A stretch of DNA of 64,000 nt from Novosphingobium naphthalenivorans NBRC 102051 (GCF_001590985.1 NZ_BCTX01000017.1:1-64000), one strand, 5' to 3'. Positions 43,773 to 52,871 are shown, counted from the stretch's first letter. Translations and numbers: made by a program. The notes: generated by a model from the sequence alone, not told the origin.

Positions 43773-44825
43773 TCAGGGGACGACGAAAGTGAGCTGCGGT
43801 CCTTCGTCGAGCACATAGCGCCCGGCCGGGAAAGCTTCGCCGTCGAGGATGAACGGGCCGCCGATGTCGAGTTCGAGTTCATTGGCATAGAACCGCTGCG
43901 TGCCGTTGCGGGCCATGAAACGGCCATAGAGGCCGAACAACAGCACCAGCGGCAGCAGCGCCATGATCCAGCGCACGGGCCAGTCGATCACGGCCATCTT
44001 GAGACCCGGCGCCGGATCGCGGCCGAACGGGCGGGCGCCGAGCGGGAACTTCTCGAACGTGGTGGCGACGGTCATGAACCGTTCGTTCGCGCGGCCGCGG
44101 CCGGGATGCGGCAGGTTGCGGCCGGTCGCCCGGTCGGCGATGCGCGTCGGCGTGCACTTGCGCCAGGGATTGCCGGTGCCGCCGAACAGGGTCTGGAGAA
44201 TGCCCCACAGCACTGTCAGCCCCACGGCGAAGCTGTTGAAGGCGCCGCGGCGGTGCGCTTCCTGCCCGGCCTCGGTCGCGACGGCGAAAGCGCCGGTGCC
44301 GAGGATGAAGCCCTGCACGCAGCGGCCCTCGGTGTCGCCCTCGGCAGGTGCGATGCGCAAGGGGCGGCGGGTTTGCGTGTTGCCGCGGTGTGCGGCAGAC
44401 AGCGCTTCGGCCAGCGACCAGTGGTTGGGCAGGCCGAGATCGACTGTCAGCGCATTGGTCTTGCCCTTGGGCAGGACGATGAGCGTGGGCCAGTCCTCAC
44501 CGAAGATGTCGGCGCCGCAGGACAGGGCATCGCGCACCGTGCCGTCGCCGCCGTCGATCACCAGATAATCGATGCCGCGGCGGGCAAAGCCGTCGAGCGT
44601 GAGATAGAGTTCTTCGCGGGTGCGCGGGGTTTCCGTCAGGATGTTGGAGCATTCCGCCATTTCCGGCGCCAGCCCCTTGTTACGGTGGCTGCGCGGATTG
44701 CGGATGATGCCCACCAGCGGAACCGCCCGCCCGCGACGCGCGGGATGGGCTGAACCTGTTTTGCCAGACCGGCTGGACTTGCCGAAGGTCGGCAGCGTTT
44801 CAAATTCGTAGATAGATCCGTGCAC
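43773..44825 (-). CDS. DAGK-family lipid kinase (possible ceramide kinase)
   Basis: A 350-residue kinase of the diacylglycerol/sphingosine kinase type. VPLVGIIRNPRSHRNKG is the nucleotide-binding start of the domain, VIDGGDGTVRDAL the GGDGT motif, LIVLPKGKTNAL the variant of the GTxN motif, and QGFILGTGAFAVATEAG the later Gly-rich loop. A hydrophobic helix (RWIMALLPLVLLFGLYG) near residue 280 is unusual and could anchor it to the membrane. Caulobacter CpgB, a bacterial ceramide kinase, belongs to this family, and sphingomonads make ceramide, so ceramide is a possible substrate. It starts at GTG 44825; the divergent gene begins 160 bases away. Confidence 0.78.
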   Translation of the reverse strand: MHGSIYEFETLPTFGKSSRSGKTGSAHPARRGRAVPLVGIIRNPRSHRNKGLAPEMAECSNILTETPRTREELYLTLDGFARRGIDYLVIDGGDGTVRDALSCGADIFGEDWPTLIVLPKGKTNALTVDLGLPNHWSLAEALSAAHRGNTQTRRPLRIAPAEGDTEGRCVQGFILGTGAFAVATEAGQEAHRRGAFNSFAVGLTVLWGILQTLFGGTGNPWRKCTPTRIADRATGRNLPHPGRGRANERFMTVATTFEKFPLGARPFGRDPAPGLKMAVIDWPVRWIMALLPLVLLFGLYGRFMARNGTQRFYANELELDIGGPFILDGEAFPAGRYVLDEGPQLTFVVP

Positions 44826-44984
44826 GGGCGCCTATGTAGTGTTGGCCGCCCGCAAAATCACCAAGAAATCATACCTGACACAATAATGTTACAGTTATGT
44901 GGCGCTTGTGATGTTCCTGCCACGAACGGTCACGTTCGGCGGCGTGCGATTGCCAGTGCTGCCCGGCTGGATTACGGCGCGCCC

Positions 44985-46133
44985 ATGAACAGCACTTCCC
45001 AAGCCCCGGCCCAGGCTCTGGCGGTCGTCACTCTGGGCGAAAATTCCGTCAAACTCTGGGGCCTTACGATGGCCGAACGTGTCGGCCGCATTGCCCTGGC
45101 AGCGAACCTCACGCCCGTATCGGCGGTGCCCCAGGGCCCTGCGATCCTTTCCAATGCCGCTCATGCCTGGGACCCGGCGTGGTTCCGCCACATCGTGACT
45201 CAGCCGGGCATGGTGCTGACATTGGCGGGCGTTCCCGCGCTGGCCCATGCCGCCGATGCCGGGCAGGCCGCCCGAATCGCGCAGGCGATGACGGCCGGCA
45301 CGCCGCTCACCGACAGCACCGGCCTGATCGTGGTTGCGTTCGAGAGCGGGCCGACGATCGAGAACAAGCAGCTGCGCAAGCGCGAGACCCCGTTCCTGAT
45401 GGCGCTGACGCCGGGCTCGGTGCGCGCGATCGAGCGGGCGAGCTATTTCGGCGCCTACAAGGGCGTGACCGACCTGCTCACCAAGTACCTCTGGCCCGAA
45501 TGGGCGCTGGTGCTCACGCGCATCTGCGCGAAGCTGCACGTCACGCCCAACATGGTGACGGCTGTGGGCGCGGTGTTCTGCGTGATCGCGACCGTGCTGT
45601 TCGCCTATGGCCATTACTGGGCGGGCATGGCGACCGGCCTGGTGTTCATGGTGCTCGATACCGTGGACGGCAAGCTTGCCCGCTGCACGATCACGTCCTC
45701 GCACTGGGGCAATATCTTCGACCATGGCATGGACCTCGTCCATCCGCCGTTCTGGTGGTATTTCTGGGCGACGGGCCTTGCGTTCTGGGGGCTGGGCTAC
45801 GACACCGCCACGTTCTGGTGGGTGCAGGGTGCGATCCAGGGCGGCTATGTGGTCCAGCGCGTGATCGAGGGTGTGTTCATGCGCCAGAACGGGATGATGC
45901 ACATCCACGTCTGGCGCAAGTTCGACAGCCGGTTCCGCCTGATTACCGCGCGGCGCAATCCGAACATGGTGATCCTGTTCGCCGCGATGCTGTTCGCGCG
46001 GCCCGATCTGGGCCTGATCGCGGTGGCCTGGTGGACGGCGCTGTCGTGCCTGGTCCACGCCGTGCGGCTGGTGCAGGCATGGATCGTGCGGTCACGCGGC
46101 GGTACGATCACTTCGTGGCTGTCGGAAGCCTGA
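44985..46133 (+). CDS. CDP-alcohol phosphatidyltransferase
   Basis: A 382-residue membrane protein. The CDP-OH signature D-x2-DG-x2-AR-x8-G-x3-D-x3-D is complete as LDTVDGKLAR, then GNIFDHGMD (about residue 220-250), placed among about six hydrophobic helices. The first 150 residues form a soluble domain with an alpha/beta pattern (ALAVVTLGENSVKLW, ILSNAAHAWDP, GLIVVAFESGPTI) resembling a degenerate nucleotidyltransferase. Start ATG 44985 is chosen; the frame is open earlier but unsupported. Divergent from the lipid kinase. It would transfer a phospho-alcohol to or from a CDP-linked lipid. Confidence 0.88.
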   Translation: MNSTSQAPAQALAVVTLGENSVKLWGLTMAERVGRIALAANLTPVSAVPQGPAILSNAAHAWDPAWFRHIVTQPGMVLTLAGVPALAHAADAGQAARIAQAMTAGTPLTDSTGLIVVAFESGPTIENKQLRKRETPFLMALTPGSVRAIERASYFGAYKGVTDLLTKYLWPEWALVLTRICAKLHVTPNMVTAVGAVFCVIATVLFAYGHYWAGMATGLVFMVLDTVDGKLARCTITSSHWGNIFDHGMDLVHPPFWWYFWATGLAFWGLGYDTATFWWVQGAIQGGYVVQRVIEGVFMRQNGMMHIHVWRKFDSRFRLITARRNPNMVILFAAMLFARPDLGLIAVAWWTALSCLVHAVRLVQAWIVRSRGGTITSWLSEA

Positions 46134-46164
46134 GAATTCCGAAACCTGAGCAAAGGATAGGCGC

Positions 46165-46593
46165 ATGAACGTGACCATGGAGAAATTCGGATACCCGGCC
46201 ACGCTGGTGGCCGAATTCGCGCATTGGGTGGTCCTTGCCCGCCCGGCGCAGCCGACGCTCGGTTCGCTGGTGCTGGCGGCGAAGTCCGATGCGACGGCTT
46301 TTTCGGACCTGTCCGCCGAAGCCCATGCCGAGCTCAAGCAGGTCACGACCGCGATCGAGCGCGCGCTGGGCAAGGCGGTGGACTATGCGAAACTCAACTA
46401 CCTGATGCTGATGATGGTGGACCCCAATGTCCACTTCCACGTCATTCCGCGCTACGAAGGCGCGCGCGAATGGCAGGGGCGCGAATTCGTCGACGTGGGC
46501 TGGCCCAAGGTTCCCGATCTCGGCCATGCCGTGGCGCTGGAGGGCGAGGATCTGGCCGCATTGGTAGCCTGGCTGAAGAGTTCCTTCGCTTAA
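46165..46593 (+). CDS. HIT-family protein
   Basis: A 142-residue histidine-triad nucleotide hydrolase/transferase. The triad region is VHFHVIPRYEGAREW (His-Phe-His-Val, then Arg-Tyr), with the upstream helix KLNYLMLMMVDPN typical of the aprataxin/APH-like branch that hydrolyses diadenosine or NMP-linked substrates. Length is normal for the family. It follows the CDP-alcohol gene by 31 bases, with AGGA before the ATG, and may belong to the same transcript. Confidence 0.85.
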   Translation: MNVTMEKFGYPATLVAEFAHWVVLARPAQPTLGSLVLAAKSDATAFSDLSAEAHAELKQVTTAIERALGKAVDYAKLNYLMLMMVDPNVHFHVIPRYEGAREWQGREFVDVGWPKVPDLGHAVALEGEDLAALVAWLKSSFA

Positions 46594-46594
46594 G

Positions 46595-47248
46595 TCACTC
46601 CCCGCCGTCCTTGCGGACCCGCGCCACGGTCTGTTGCAGCGTGGCGAGGTCGACGAGGCCCGGTATCAGGTAGGCGCCGATCATCAGGCCGGGCGTCCCT
46701 TCCAGCCCCATCATGTTCGCATAGCGGAAATTGCGCACGAGCAGGGCATCGATCTCGGCCTTGTGCGTTTTCATGTCGTTCTGCAGCCGGTTCCAGTCGA
46801 CGCGGGCCATGCGGGCTGCCTCCCGGATCGTCGGCTCGTCGAGCCGCACCGGCACTTTCATCAGCGCGGCGTGGAAGGCGGCGTGCTTGTTCTGGTATTG
46901 CGCGGCAATCGCGGCGCGCGCGGCCAGCATCGAGCCGGGCCCCTGCAGCGGCCAGTCGCGATAGACGACGCGCACTTTGGGATCGGCCGCGATCAGCGCG
47001 TCGAGCGTGGCGTTGAACCGGCGGCAATAGGGGCACTGGTAGTCAGAGAAGATCACGACCGTGACATCGCCGTTCCGGGCCCCGGCCGTGGGCGCCAGCG
47101 GGTCGGTGCGGATCTGCGCGCGCAATTGCCGGGCCTGCGCCGATTGGGCTTCGTTCCCGGGCTTTTGCGCCGAGGCCGCGGCGGGCATCAGCGTTGCCGC
47201 CAGGCCAAGGCCCGCGATCAGGAAGGCGCGCAGGGCGGGGAACGTCAT
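46595..47248 (-). CDS. DsbA-family thiol:disulfide protein, exported
   Basis: A 217-residue periplasmic oxidoreductase with a signal peptide (FLIAGLGLAATLMPAAASAQ). The thioredoxin fold carries the active site CPYC in FSDYQCPYCRRFNATLDA, the helical insert follows, and the cis-Pro loop is TPGLMIG. It resembles the DsbA/BdbD-like group (Com1/ScsC-like) used for cytochrome or envelope protein folding. Its ATG overlaps the stop of the upstream TlpA-like gene by four bases, so both are made together. Confidence 0.9.
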   Translation of the reverse strand: MTFPALRAFLIAGLGLAATLMPAAASAQKPGNEAQSAQARQLRAQIRTDPLAPTAGARNGDVTVVIFSDYQCPYCRRFNATLDALIAADPKVRVVYRDWPLQGPGSMLAARAAIAAQYQNKHAAFHAALMKVPVRLDEPTIREAARMARVDWNRLQNDMKTHKAEIDALLVRNFRYANMMGLEGTPGLMIGAYLIPGLVDLATLQQTVARVRKDGGE

Positions 47249-48048
47249 GGCTGGGTCCTTTCCAGGGATTCGATCTGCGCCGTCAGTCCGGCGCGGGACA
47301 TTTCGCCGACCTGGCTGGACACGATCGTGCCCGAACTGTCGATGAACAAGGTGGTGGGCAGGGCCTGCGTCTCAAGGGCGGGAATCGCCTCATGCGCGGG
47401 GTCGGTGAGTACGCGATCGGCCGGAAGGCCCTGTTCGGAAAGGTAGCGCCGGATCGTGGCGGTGTCTTCCCCGGCATTGGCGAGGAACACCGGCATGGCG
47501 GCATTGCGCGCAACATCCGTCACCATCGGCATTTCGCGGCGGCAGGGGCCGCACCAGGTGGCCCAGACATTGAGCACGAAAGGCTTGCCGCGCAGGCTGT
47601 CGAGCGCGACGGCGCGGCCGTCCAGCGTGGTCAGTGTCAGTCCTGCCGGGAGCGGGCGCGGGGCCGGGCGCAGCATCGGCACGGCAAGGGTCATGATGAG
47701 CGTCAGCGCGACCGCCGTGCCGCCGAGCGCCAGTGTCGCGCGCGAGCGGCGCAGCATGAGAGCGATTACGGCAAGCGCCGCCGCAAGCCCCGGCCAGAGC
47801 GCAAAGCCGCCCTGCCAGATCGCGAAGACCGATGAGGGCTCGGCCCGGTAGGCGTCGAAATGGAGCAGGACATAGGCTGCGCGCGCCGCCACGGCGCCGG
47901 TCAGCAGGGCACGCCAGGCCACGGTGTCCGCACGCGTCTGCGTCCGCCGGGCAATGCGCCCGGCCAGGAAGAGGAACGCGGCGATACAGACGATCGCCGC
48001 CAGCCTTTCGCTTGCGAGCATTAGCGGGCCGAGGGGAATCGAGGACAT
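47245..48048 (-). CDS. membrane-anchored TlpA-like thioredoxin
   Basis: A 267-residue protein with two parts. Residues 1-135 hold four hydrophobic helices, including ERLAAIVCIAAFLFLAGRI, GGFALWPGLAAALAVIALML and a third near ALTLIMTLAVPML; the layout resembles prolipoprotein diacylglyceryl transferase or DsbD-type membrane parts. Residues 145-267 are a TlpA/ResA thioredoxin domain with the active site NVWATWCGPCRREMPM and the cis-Pro in LPTTLFID. Fused membrane-thioredoxin proteins pass reducing equivalents to periplasmic partners. The next gene, DsbA-like, overlaps by four bases. Confidence 0.87.
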   Translation of the reverse strand: MSSIPLGPLMLASERLAAIVCIAAFLFLAGRIARRTQTRADTVAWRALLTGAVAARAAYVLLHFDAYRAEPSSVFAIWQGGFALWPGLAAALAVIALMLRRSRATLALGGTAVALTLIMTLAVPMLRPAPRPLPAGLTLTTLDGRAVALDSLRGKPFVLNVWATWCGPCRREMPMVTDVARNAAMPVFLANAGEDTATIRRYLSEQGLPADRVLTDPAHEAIPALETQALPTTLFIDSSGTIVSSQVGEMSRAGLTAQIESLERTQP

Positions 48049-48063
48049 GGAGTGCTGCGGGTC

Positions 48064-49341
48064 CTATTCGGCGCCTGGCGTGCGTTTCGGCGAGATGTGA
48101 TCCGGGTGCCGGTATTCGGGCACGAACAGCACGATCAGGGCGGCAAGGGCCGTGCAGGCCGGCACGGTTGCCAGCGCCAGCGCGAAATTGCCGCCGGCTG
48201 CATCGGCCAGATAGCCCACCAGCGGCTGGAAGATCAGCGCGCCGGCAATGCCGATCATGTTGACGAAGGCGACGGCCGTGCCGGTCAGATCGTTCGCCAT
48301 GCCTTCCTTGGCCATGGCGAAGGTCAGCATCTGGAAGCCGCCGAAGAAACCGGCCGCGAGCAGCAGCGCGCCTTCGGCAAAGGCGGGGAGCGGCAGGTAG
48401 AGCACGGCGAGGTAGGCCAGCCCCGTCAGTATCGCCCCGCCCAGCACGAGATACTTGCGGTGGCCCAGCCGGTCCGAAAGCCAGCCCCCGAACACGCTGC
48501 CCAGCGCCATGCCCCAGAACACCATCGAGACGATCGTTTCGGCGGCGATCTGCGAACGGTGGTGATCGGCCACCAGTTCGCTGGTGCCCCAGAGCCCGGC
48601 ATAGACATTGACCGGCATGTAGAAGAGCATTCCGGTAACGGCGATGGCCCAGATGCGGCCATTGCCCATCACTGCCGCAAGGCTTTGCCGGACATCTTCG
48701 ACCGGCCCCGTACCGGCTTCGCTGGCGGGGGACTGTGGCTCGCGCAGGAACAGGGCGGCCGCTGCGAAAATGCCCAGCCCGACAAGACCGGACGCCGTGA
48801 AGACGAGCCGCCAGCCCGCCGTTTCGACAAGGTCCGAAAGCAGCACGGCGCCGATCGCGGCACCGACCATGCCCGTGGCGTTGACCGCGCCGGACAGCAT
48901 CGCGAAGCGCTCGGGCGCGAACCAGTGGTTCACCAGCCAGAGCGCCGAGACGAAGGCGAAGGAGGCGCCGAATCCGGTCAGCACCCGGCCGGCCGCAGCC
49001 ACGCCGACCACGTTGGTCGCCGCGAACAGGAGCACGCCTGCTGCGCAGATCAGGCTTCCGCCGACAATGAACCTGCGGGCGCCGAAGCGGTCCAGCACCA
49101 GCCCGACGACGATCTGCATCGGCGCATAGATCCAGAAGAACAGGCTGGAAAGCGTGCCGAACCCGGACTTCGTCAGGCCGAAGAAGGCCGCGATCGTGGC
49201 CGTATCGAGGCTGGGCTCGATGCGGGCGACGAATTCGAACAGGAAGAAGCTGGAGCCGATGACGAAGGCGGTCCAAGCGGCGGTCCAGGCCGCCCGCGCT
49301 GTCCCCCGTGCTGTCGCTTGCTGGCCTGTCCCGGACGTCAT
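48064..49341 (-). CDS. MFS transporter
   Basis: A 425-residue carrier with about 12 helices. The A-like motif between helices 2 and 3 is VGLVLDRFGARRFIVGGS, and the matching motif in the second half is GWLSDRLGHRKYLVLG. Helix 1 (AFVIGSSFFLFEFVARIEPS) and the following APMQI are typical of the anion:cation symporter/oxalate-formate-like group. Substrate unknown. It precedes the TlpA-like gene by 15 bases on the same strand and is probably co-transcribed with the disulfide pair. Confidence 0.87.
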   Translation of the reverse strand: MTSGTGQQATARGTARAAWTAAWTAFVIGSSFFLFEFVARIEPSLDTATIAAFFGLTKSGFGTLSSLFFWIYAPMQIVVGLVLDRFGARRFIVGGSLICAAGVLLFAATNVVGVAAAGRVLTGFGASFAFVSALWLVNHWFAPERFAMLSGAVNATGMVGAAIGAVLLSDLVETAGWRLVFTASGLVGLGIFAAAALFLREPQSPASEAGTGPVEDVRQSLAAVMGNGRIWAIAVTGMLFYMPVNVYAGLWGTSELVADHHRSQIAAETIVSMVFWGMALGSVFGGWLSDRLGHRKYLVLGGAILTGLAYLAVLYLPLPAFAEGALLLAAGFFGGFQMLTFAMAKEGMANDLTGTAVAFVNMIGIAGALIFQPLVGYLADAAGGNFALALATVPACTALAALIVLFVPEYRHPDHISPKRTPGAE

Positions 49342-49351
49342 GTCACCGGCT

Positions 49352-50110
49352 TCATGCCCAGGTGTCGGTCAGCTTCGTCGCGATCTCGATATCGTTGAGG
49401 AAATCGACTTCGGCCCAGTCCAGCCCCTCGATCGAGACGGTGCCGACCTTGCCGGTGGGGGCGATCGAATCGATGACCTTGAGATACCAGTGCTGCACGC
49501 CTTCGGGCGTGCGCATCGCCTGCCGCACGGTTTCGCGGAACAGGTCCGCCCCTTCGCCGCGGAAGGCGAGGAAGCCGATCGATTCGGCGTTCGACTGCTG
49601 CGCGGTCAGCGTCTTGCCGATGTGGACGAGGCGGCCACCGGCCTCGCGCTCGACTTTCATGTCGTCGCTGTCGTAGCCGTCCGGCTTGACGTCGACGGTG
49701 ACGGCGATGGGCCAGGGATTGCCCTGCGCGTCCGCACCGCCTTGCTGCACCTTGCGCACGATCTCCTCGGAGATGAGCGTGTCGCCGTTGAGGATCAGGA
49801 AATCGCCGCGCATCGCCTCGCGCGCGATCCAGCACGAGCCGAGATTGTCGGCCACCTTGTAGAAGGGATTGAAGCGCACGGTGATTTCGACGCGGGGATC
49901 GCGAATCGCCTTGAGGTGATCCTCAAGCATGTCGGTCATGAAGCCGGTGACGACGTCGATCCGCTTCACGCCGCCGCGCGCCAGCATTTCCACCTGCCAT
50001 TCGATCAGGGACTTGCCGGAAAAGTCGATGAGGCATTTCGGTCGTTCGGCGGTGAGGGGGAGCAGGCGCGAGCCCTGGCCGGCGCTGAGAAGGATGGCGT
50101 GTTCGATCAT
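49352..50110 (-). CDS. sugar/phosphocholine-type nucleotidyltransferase
   Basis: A 252-residue enzyme with the classic LSAGQGSRLLPLT activator loop, RPKCLIDFSGKSLIEWQ, and the metal-binding Asp motif LILNGDTLIS. The PKCLI form and the FNPFYKVADNLGS segment are typical of the phosphocholine/phosphosugar cytidylyltransferase group (LicC-like). It would make a CDP- or other NDP-activated head group. It is divergent from the flippase gene and 10 bases after the MFS gene start. The flippase and this enzyme may serve one surface-glycan pathway. Confidence 0.9.
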   Translation of the reverse strand: MIEHAILLSAGQGSRLLPLTAERPKCLIDFSGKSLIEWQVEMLARGGVKRIDVVTGFMTDMLEDHLKAIRDPRVEITVRFNPFYKVADNLGSCWIAREAMRGDFLILNGDTLISEEIVRKVQQGGADAQGNPWPIAVTVDVKPDGYDSDDMKVEREAGGRLVHIGKTLTAQQSNAESIGFLAFRGEGADLFRETVRQAMRTPEGVQHWYLKVIDSIAPTGKVGTVSIEGLDWAEVDFLNDIEIATKLTDTWA

Positions 50111-50262
50111 GATCCGGGTTTACGTGTCGTTGGGGGGAAACCGCGCCCTCTAGCCGTTGCCGCGGGAAAGGGAAAGGTCCGGGCCATGTCGCCACTCGTT
50201 TTGCCGCAAAGGCATCGCCTCAATCCTTGCAACTGCCGGTTCCCTCGTCCAAATGCACCGCG

Positions 50263-51624
50263 ATGTCCGCAAAACGCGACCGCCTTGAGAATGTTTCTCC
50301 CCTGGGGCGGATACTTCAGAACACGGCCTGGCTGCTCGGCGGCAAGGGATTCGGCGCAGTCTGCGGGCTGCTCTACCTGGCGATTCTCACGCGCACGCTG
50401 GGGCTGAAGGACTTCGGCCACTTCTCGCTGATCTTCGGCACGGCGCAGGCTCTGATCGCCATTGCCGGCTTCCAGACCTGGCGCGTCGTCGTGCGCTACG
50501 GCAGCGAGCATGTCCACGCGAAGGACTGGGACAAGTTCGGCCGGCTGGGGATGCTGTGCGGTGTGCTCGATGCGGCCGGCGCGCTGGCCGGTTGCGCACT
50601 GGCGGCCGTGGTCATCTATGGCTTTGCCCATGTGCTGGATCTCAATCCCAACTATATCGACATCGCCTTCTGGTTCAGCTGTGCCTCGCTCTGGGCGCTG
50701 GTTTCGGCGCCGACCGGGATCGTGCGCGCGCTGCACCGTTTCGACATGGCGGTCTATGTCGAGGCGGTGGTGCCGACCGGGCGCCTGATCGCCGCTGTCG
50801 TGATCTGGATGACCGGGCCGACGGTCGGCCGTTTCCTGTTCGCCTGGGCGGCGATCGATATTCTCGAATCCGTGCTCTACTGGGTCATGGCCCGGCGCTT
50901 GTGCCCGCAGGCGGTCCGCCTCGCGAACTTCGGCAAGTGGCGCCTCGCGCTCAAGGAGAACCCCGGCGTCGGCCATTTCTTCTGGATCACGTATGCCGGC
51001 GCCACCATCGATGCGACAATAAAGAACGGGCCGCTGCTGGTCGTCGGCGGCTGGGTCGGCACCCGCGCGGCGGGCCTCTACCGCCTCGCCTCGCAGCTAT
51101 CGCAGGCGATGAGCAAGCTTTCCACGCTGCTGACCCGCTCGGTCTATGCCGAAGTGGCGCGCGTGCGCGTGTCCTCGGAAGCGGCCGAGTTCCGCAAGCT
51201 GGCGCAGCAGACCAGCCTGATCGCCGGGCTGGCCGGGCTGGCCGTGGTCGGCGTGGCGCTGGTGGCGGGCAAGCAGCTTCTCGCGCTGATCGGCGGCGCG
51301 GCCTTCGAAGGCGGCGCGGCGATCCTAGTGCCGCTGGCCATTGCTGCCAGCTTCGACCTTGCCAGCGTGGCTTTCGAGCCGGTGCTCCATTCGACCGGGC
51401 GGGCCCGGCTTTCGCTGACCGCGCGCTTGCTGGCGGTGGCCGCGCTCGGCGTGGGGCTGGTGCTGTTCATCCCCATCGGCCCGAGCGGCGCGGCCTGGGC
51501 CGTGGCGCTGGCGGGGGCCGTCTCGTATCTCGCTATGGGTGTGATGGCCTGGCGCACGCTGGAAAAGATCGAGCACGAAGAGATCGTCCCGCTTGTCGAG
51601 GAACCCGGCTCGACAGACGCCTGA
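50263..51624 (+). CDS. polysaccharide/lipid flippase (Wzx-like, MATE superfamily)
   Basis: A 453-residue membrane protein with 12-14 helices. The N-terminal helix AWLLGGKGFGAVCGLLYLAI followed by RTLGLKDFGHFSL is the hallmark of the polysaccharide biosynthesis family, and the later RLASQLSQAMSKLSTLLTRS corresponds to its conserved middle. It would flip undecaprenyl-linked glycans or a lipid across the inner membrane. Start ATG 50263 is chosen over 50227, which has no family resemblance. Divergent from the nucleotidyltransferase at 49352. Confidence 0.88.
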   Translation: MSAKRDRLENVSPLGRILQNTAWLLGGKGFGAVCGLLYLAILTRTLGLKDFGHFSLIFGTAQALIAIAGFQTWRVVVRYGSEHVHAKDWDKFGRLGMLCGVLDAAGALAGCALAAVVIYGFAHVLDLNPNYIDIAFWFSCASLWALVSAPTGIVRALHRFDMAVYVEAVVPTGRLIAAVVIWMTGPTVGRFLFAWAAIDILESVLYWVMARRLCPQAVRLANFGKWRLALKENPGVGHFFWITYAGATIDATIKNGPLLVVGGWVGTRAAGLYRLASQLSQAMSKLSTLLTRSVYAEVARVRVSSEAAEFRKLAQQTSLIAGLAGLAVVGVALVAGKQLLALIGGAAFEGGAAILVPLAIAASFDLASVAFEPVLHSTGRARLSLTARLLAVAALGVGLVLFIPIGPSGAAWAVALAGAVSYLAMGVMAWRTLEKIEHEEIVPLVEEPGSTDA

Positions 51625-51635
51625 GCCTGTCTATC

Positions 51636-52871
51636 ATGGCCGGCATGTCCCAGACTCTCCCGAAGGCTTTGCTCGCCGAAGCCGCGTCCCTGTCCGGCCG
51701 CATTGTCGCGCTGCGCCGGGCCATCCATGCCGAGCCCGAAATCGGGCTGCACACGCCCAAGACGCGTGACAAGGTGCGCGCGGCGCTCGCCCATCTGCCG
51801 CTCGAATGGCAGGAAGGGCCGTCCACCACGGGCCTTGTCGCCACACTGAAAGGCGGCGGGGGAGAGGGCCGGTGCGTGCTTCTGCGCGGCGACATGGACG
51901 CGCTGCCGATGCCGGAGGAAACCGGCCTGCCGTTCGCCTCGCAAGTTCCGGGCACGATGCACGCCTGCGGGCACGATGCCCACACCGCGATGCTGGTGGG
52001 CGCGGCGGAGATTCTCACGCGGCAGGCAGGGAGCCTCAAGGGCGAGGTCCGCTTCATGTTCCAGCCGGGAGAGGAGGGCTATCACGGCGCCCGCTTCATG
52101 CTGGAAGACGGCTTGCTGGGCGGTGAGGGCTGCACCCGCCCGCTGCCCGATGCGGCCTTTGCCCTGCATGTCATGCCCAATGCTCCGCACGGCCTTGTCG
52201 GCGGGCGCGCCGGGGCGCTGCTGGCGGCGGCGGACCAGCTGGACATCACTGTGACGGGGCGCGGCGGTCATGCCTCGATGCCGCACGACACGCTCGACCC
52301 GGTGCCGGTCGCCTGCGAGATCGTGAGCGCGATCCAGACGATGGTGGCGCGCCGCTACAGCGTGTTCGATCCGGTGGTCGTCTCGATCTCTAAGATCGAG
52401 GTCGGCACCGCGCACAACGTGGTGCCCGATGCCGCACGGATGACCGGCACCATGCGTACGCTCTCGGCGGCAAGCCGGGCGCGGCTCAAGGAAGAACTGC
52501 CGGTGCTGGCGGCAGGCATTGCCGGCGCCCATGGGCTGAGCGCCGAAGTGACGATCCTCGAAGGTTTTCCAGTCACGATGTGCGATACAGGCGCGGTCGA
52601 TTTCGGCGAGCAGGTGGCGCGGGACTTGTTCGGCGCGCAGGCCTTCCTGCGCCTTGCCGATCCGATCATGGGTGCGGAGGATTTTGCCTATGTGCTGGAA
52701 AAGGTGCCGGGCGCGATGTTCTTCCTGGGCGTCAGCCACGCAGGCGACGACTGGCAGCACTGCTGCGGCATCCACTCGACCCGGATGATGGTCGATGAAA
52801 GCGTGATGCCGCAGGGCTCTGCCTATCTGGCGGGGCTGGCCACCGCGTTCCTGGAGCGCGGCTGGGGCTGA
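51636..52871 (+). CDS. M20-family amidohydrolase (hippurate hydrolase-like)
   Basis: A 411-residue zinc hydrolase of the M20D group that removes acyl groups from amino acids (hippurate, N-acetyl or IAA-amino acid hydrolases). Motifs in order: LRRAIHAEPEIGL, LRGDMDALPMPEETG, the Cys-Gly-His ligand ACGHDAHTAML, QPGEEGYHGA with the catalytic Glu, the dimerisation GRGGHASMPHDTLDP and MGAEDFAY. It starts at ATG 51636, 11 bases after the flippase stop. A longer frame reaching back to 50556 is only a shadow of the flippase gene. Confidence 0.93.
   Translation: MAGMSQTLPKALLAEAASLSGRIVALRRAIHAEPEIGLHTPKTRDKVRAALAHLPLEWQEGPSTTGLVATLKGGGGEGRCVLLRGDMDALPMPEETGLPFASQVPGTMHACGHDAHTAMLVGAAEILTRQAGSLKGEVRFMFQPGEEGYHGARFMLEDGLLGGEGCTRPLPDAAFALHVMPNAPHGLVGGRAGALLAAADQLDITVTGRGGHASMPHDTLDPVPVACEIVSAIQTMVARRYSVFDPVVVSISKIEVGTAHNVVPDAARMTGTMRTLSAASRARLKEELPVLAAGIAGAHGLSAEVTILEGFPVTMCDTGAVDFGEQVARDLFGAQAFLRLADPIMGAEDFAYVLEKVPGAMFFLGVSHAGDDWQHCCGIHSTRMMVDESVMPQGSAYLAGLATAFLERGWG

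Noticed and set aside
50556-52871. A 771-codon frame that ends in the M20 hydrolase
   Set aside because: The first 360 codons lie in the wrong frame of the flippase gene; the real M20 start is ATG 51636.
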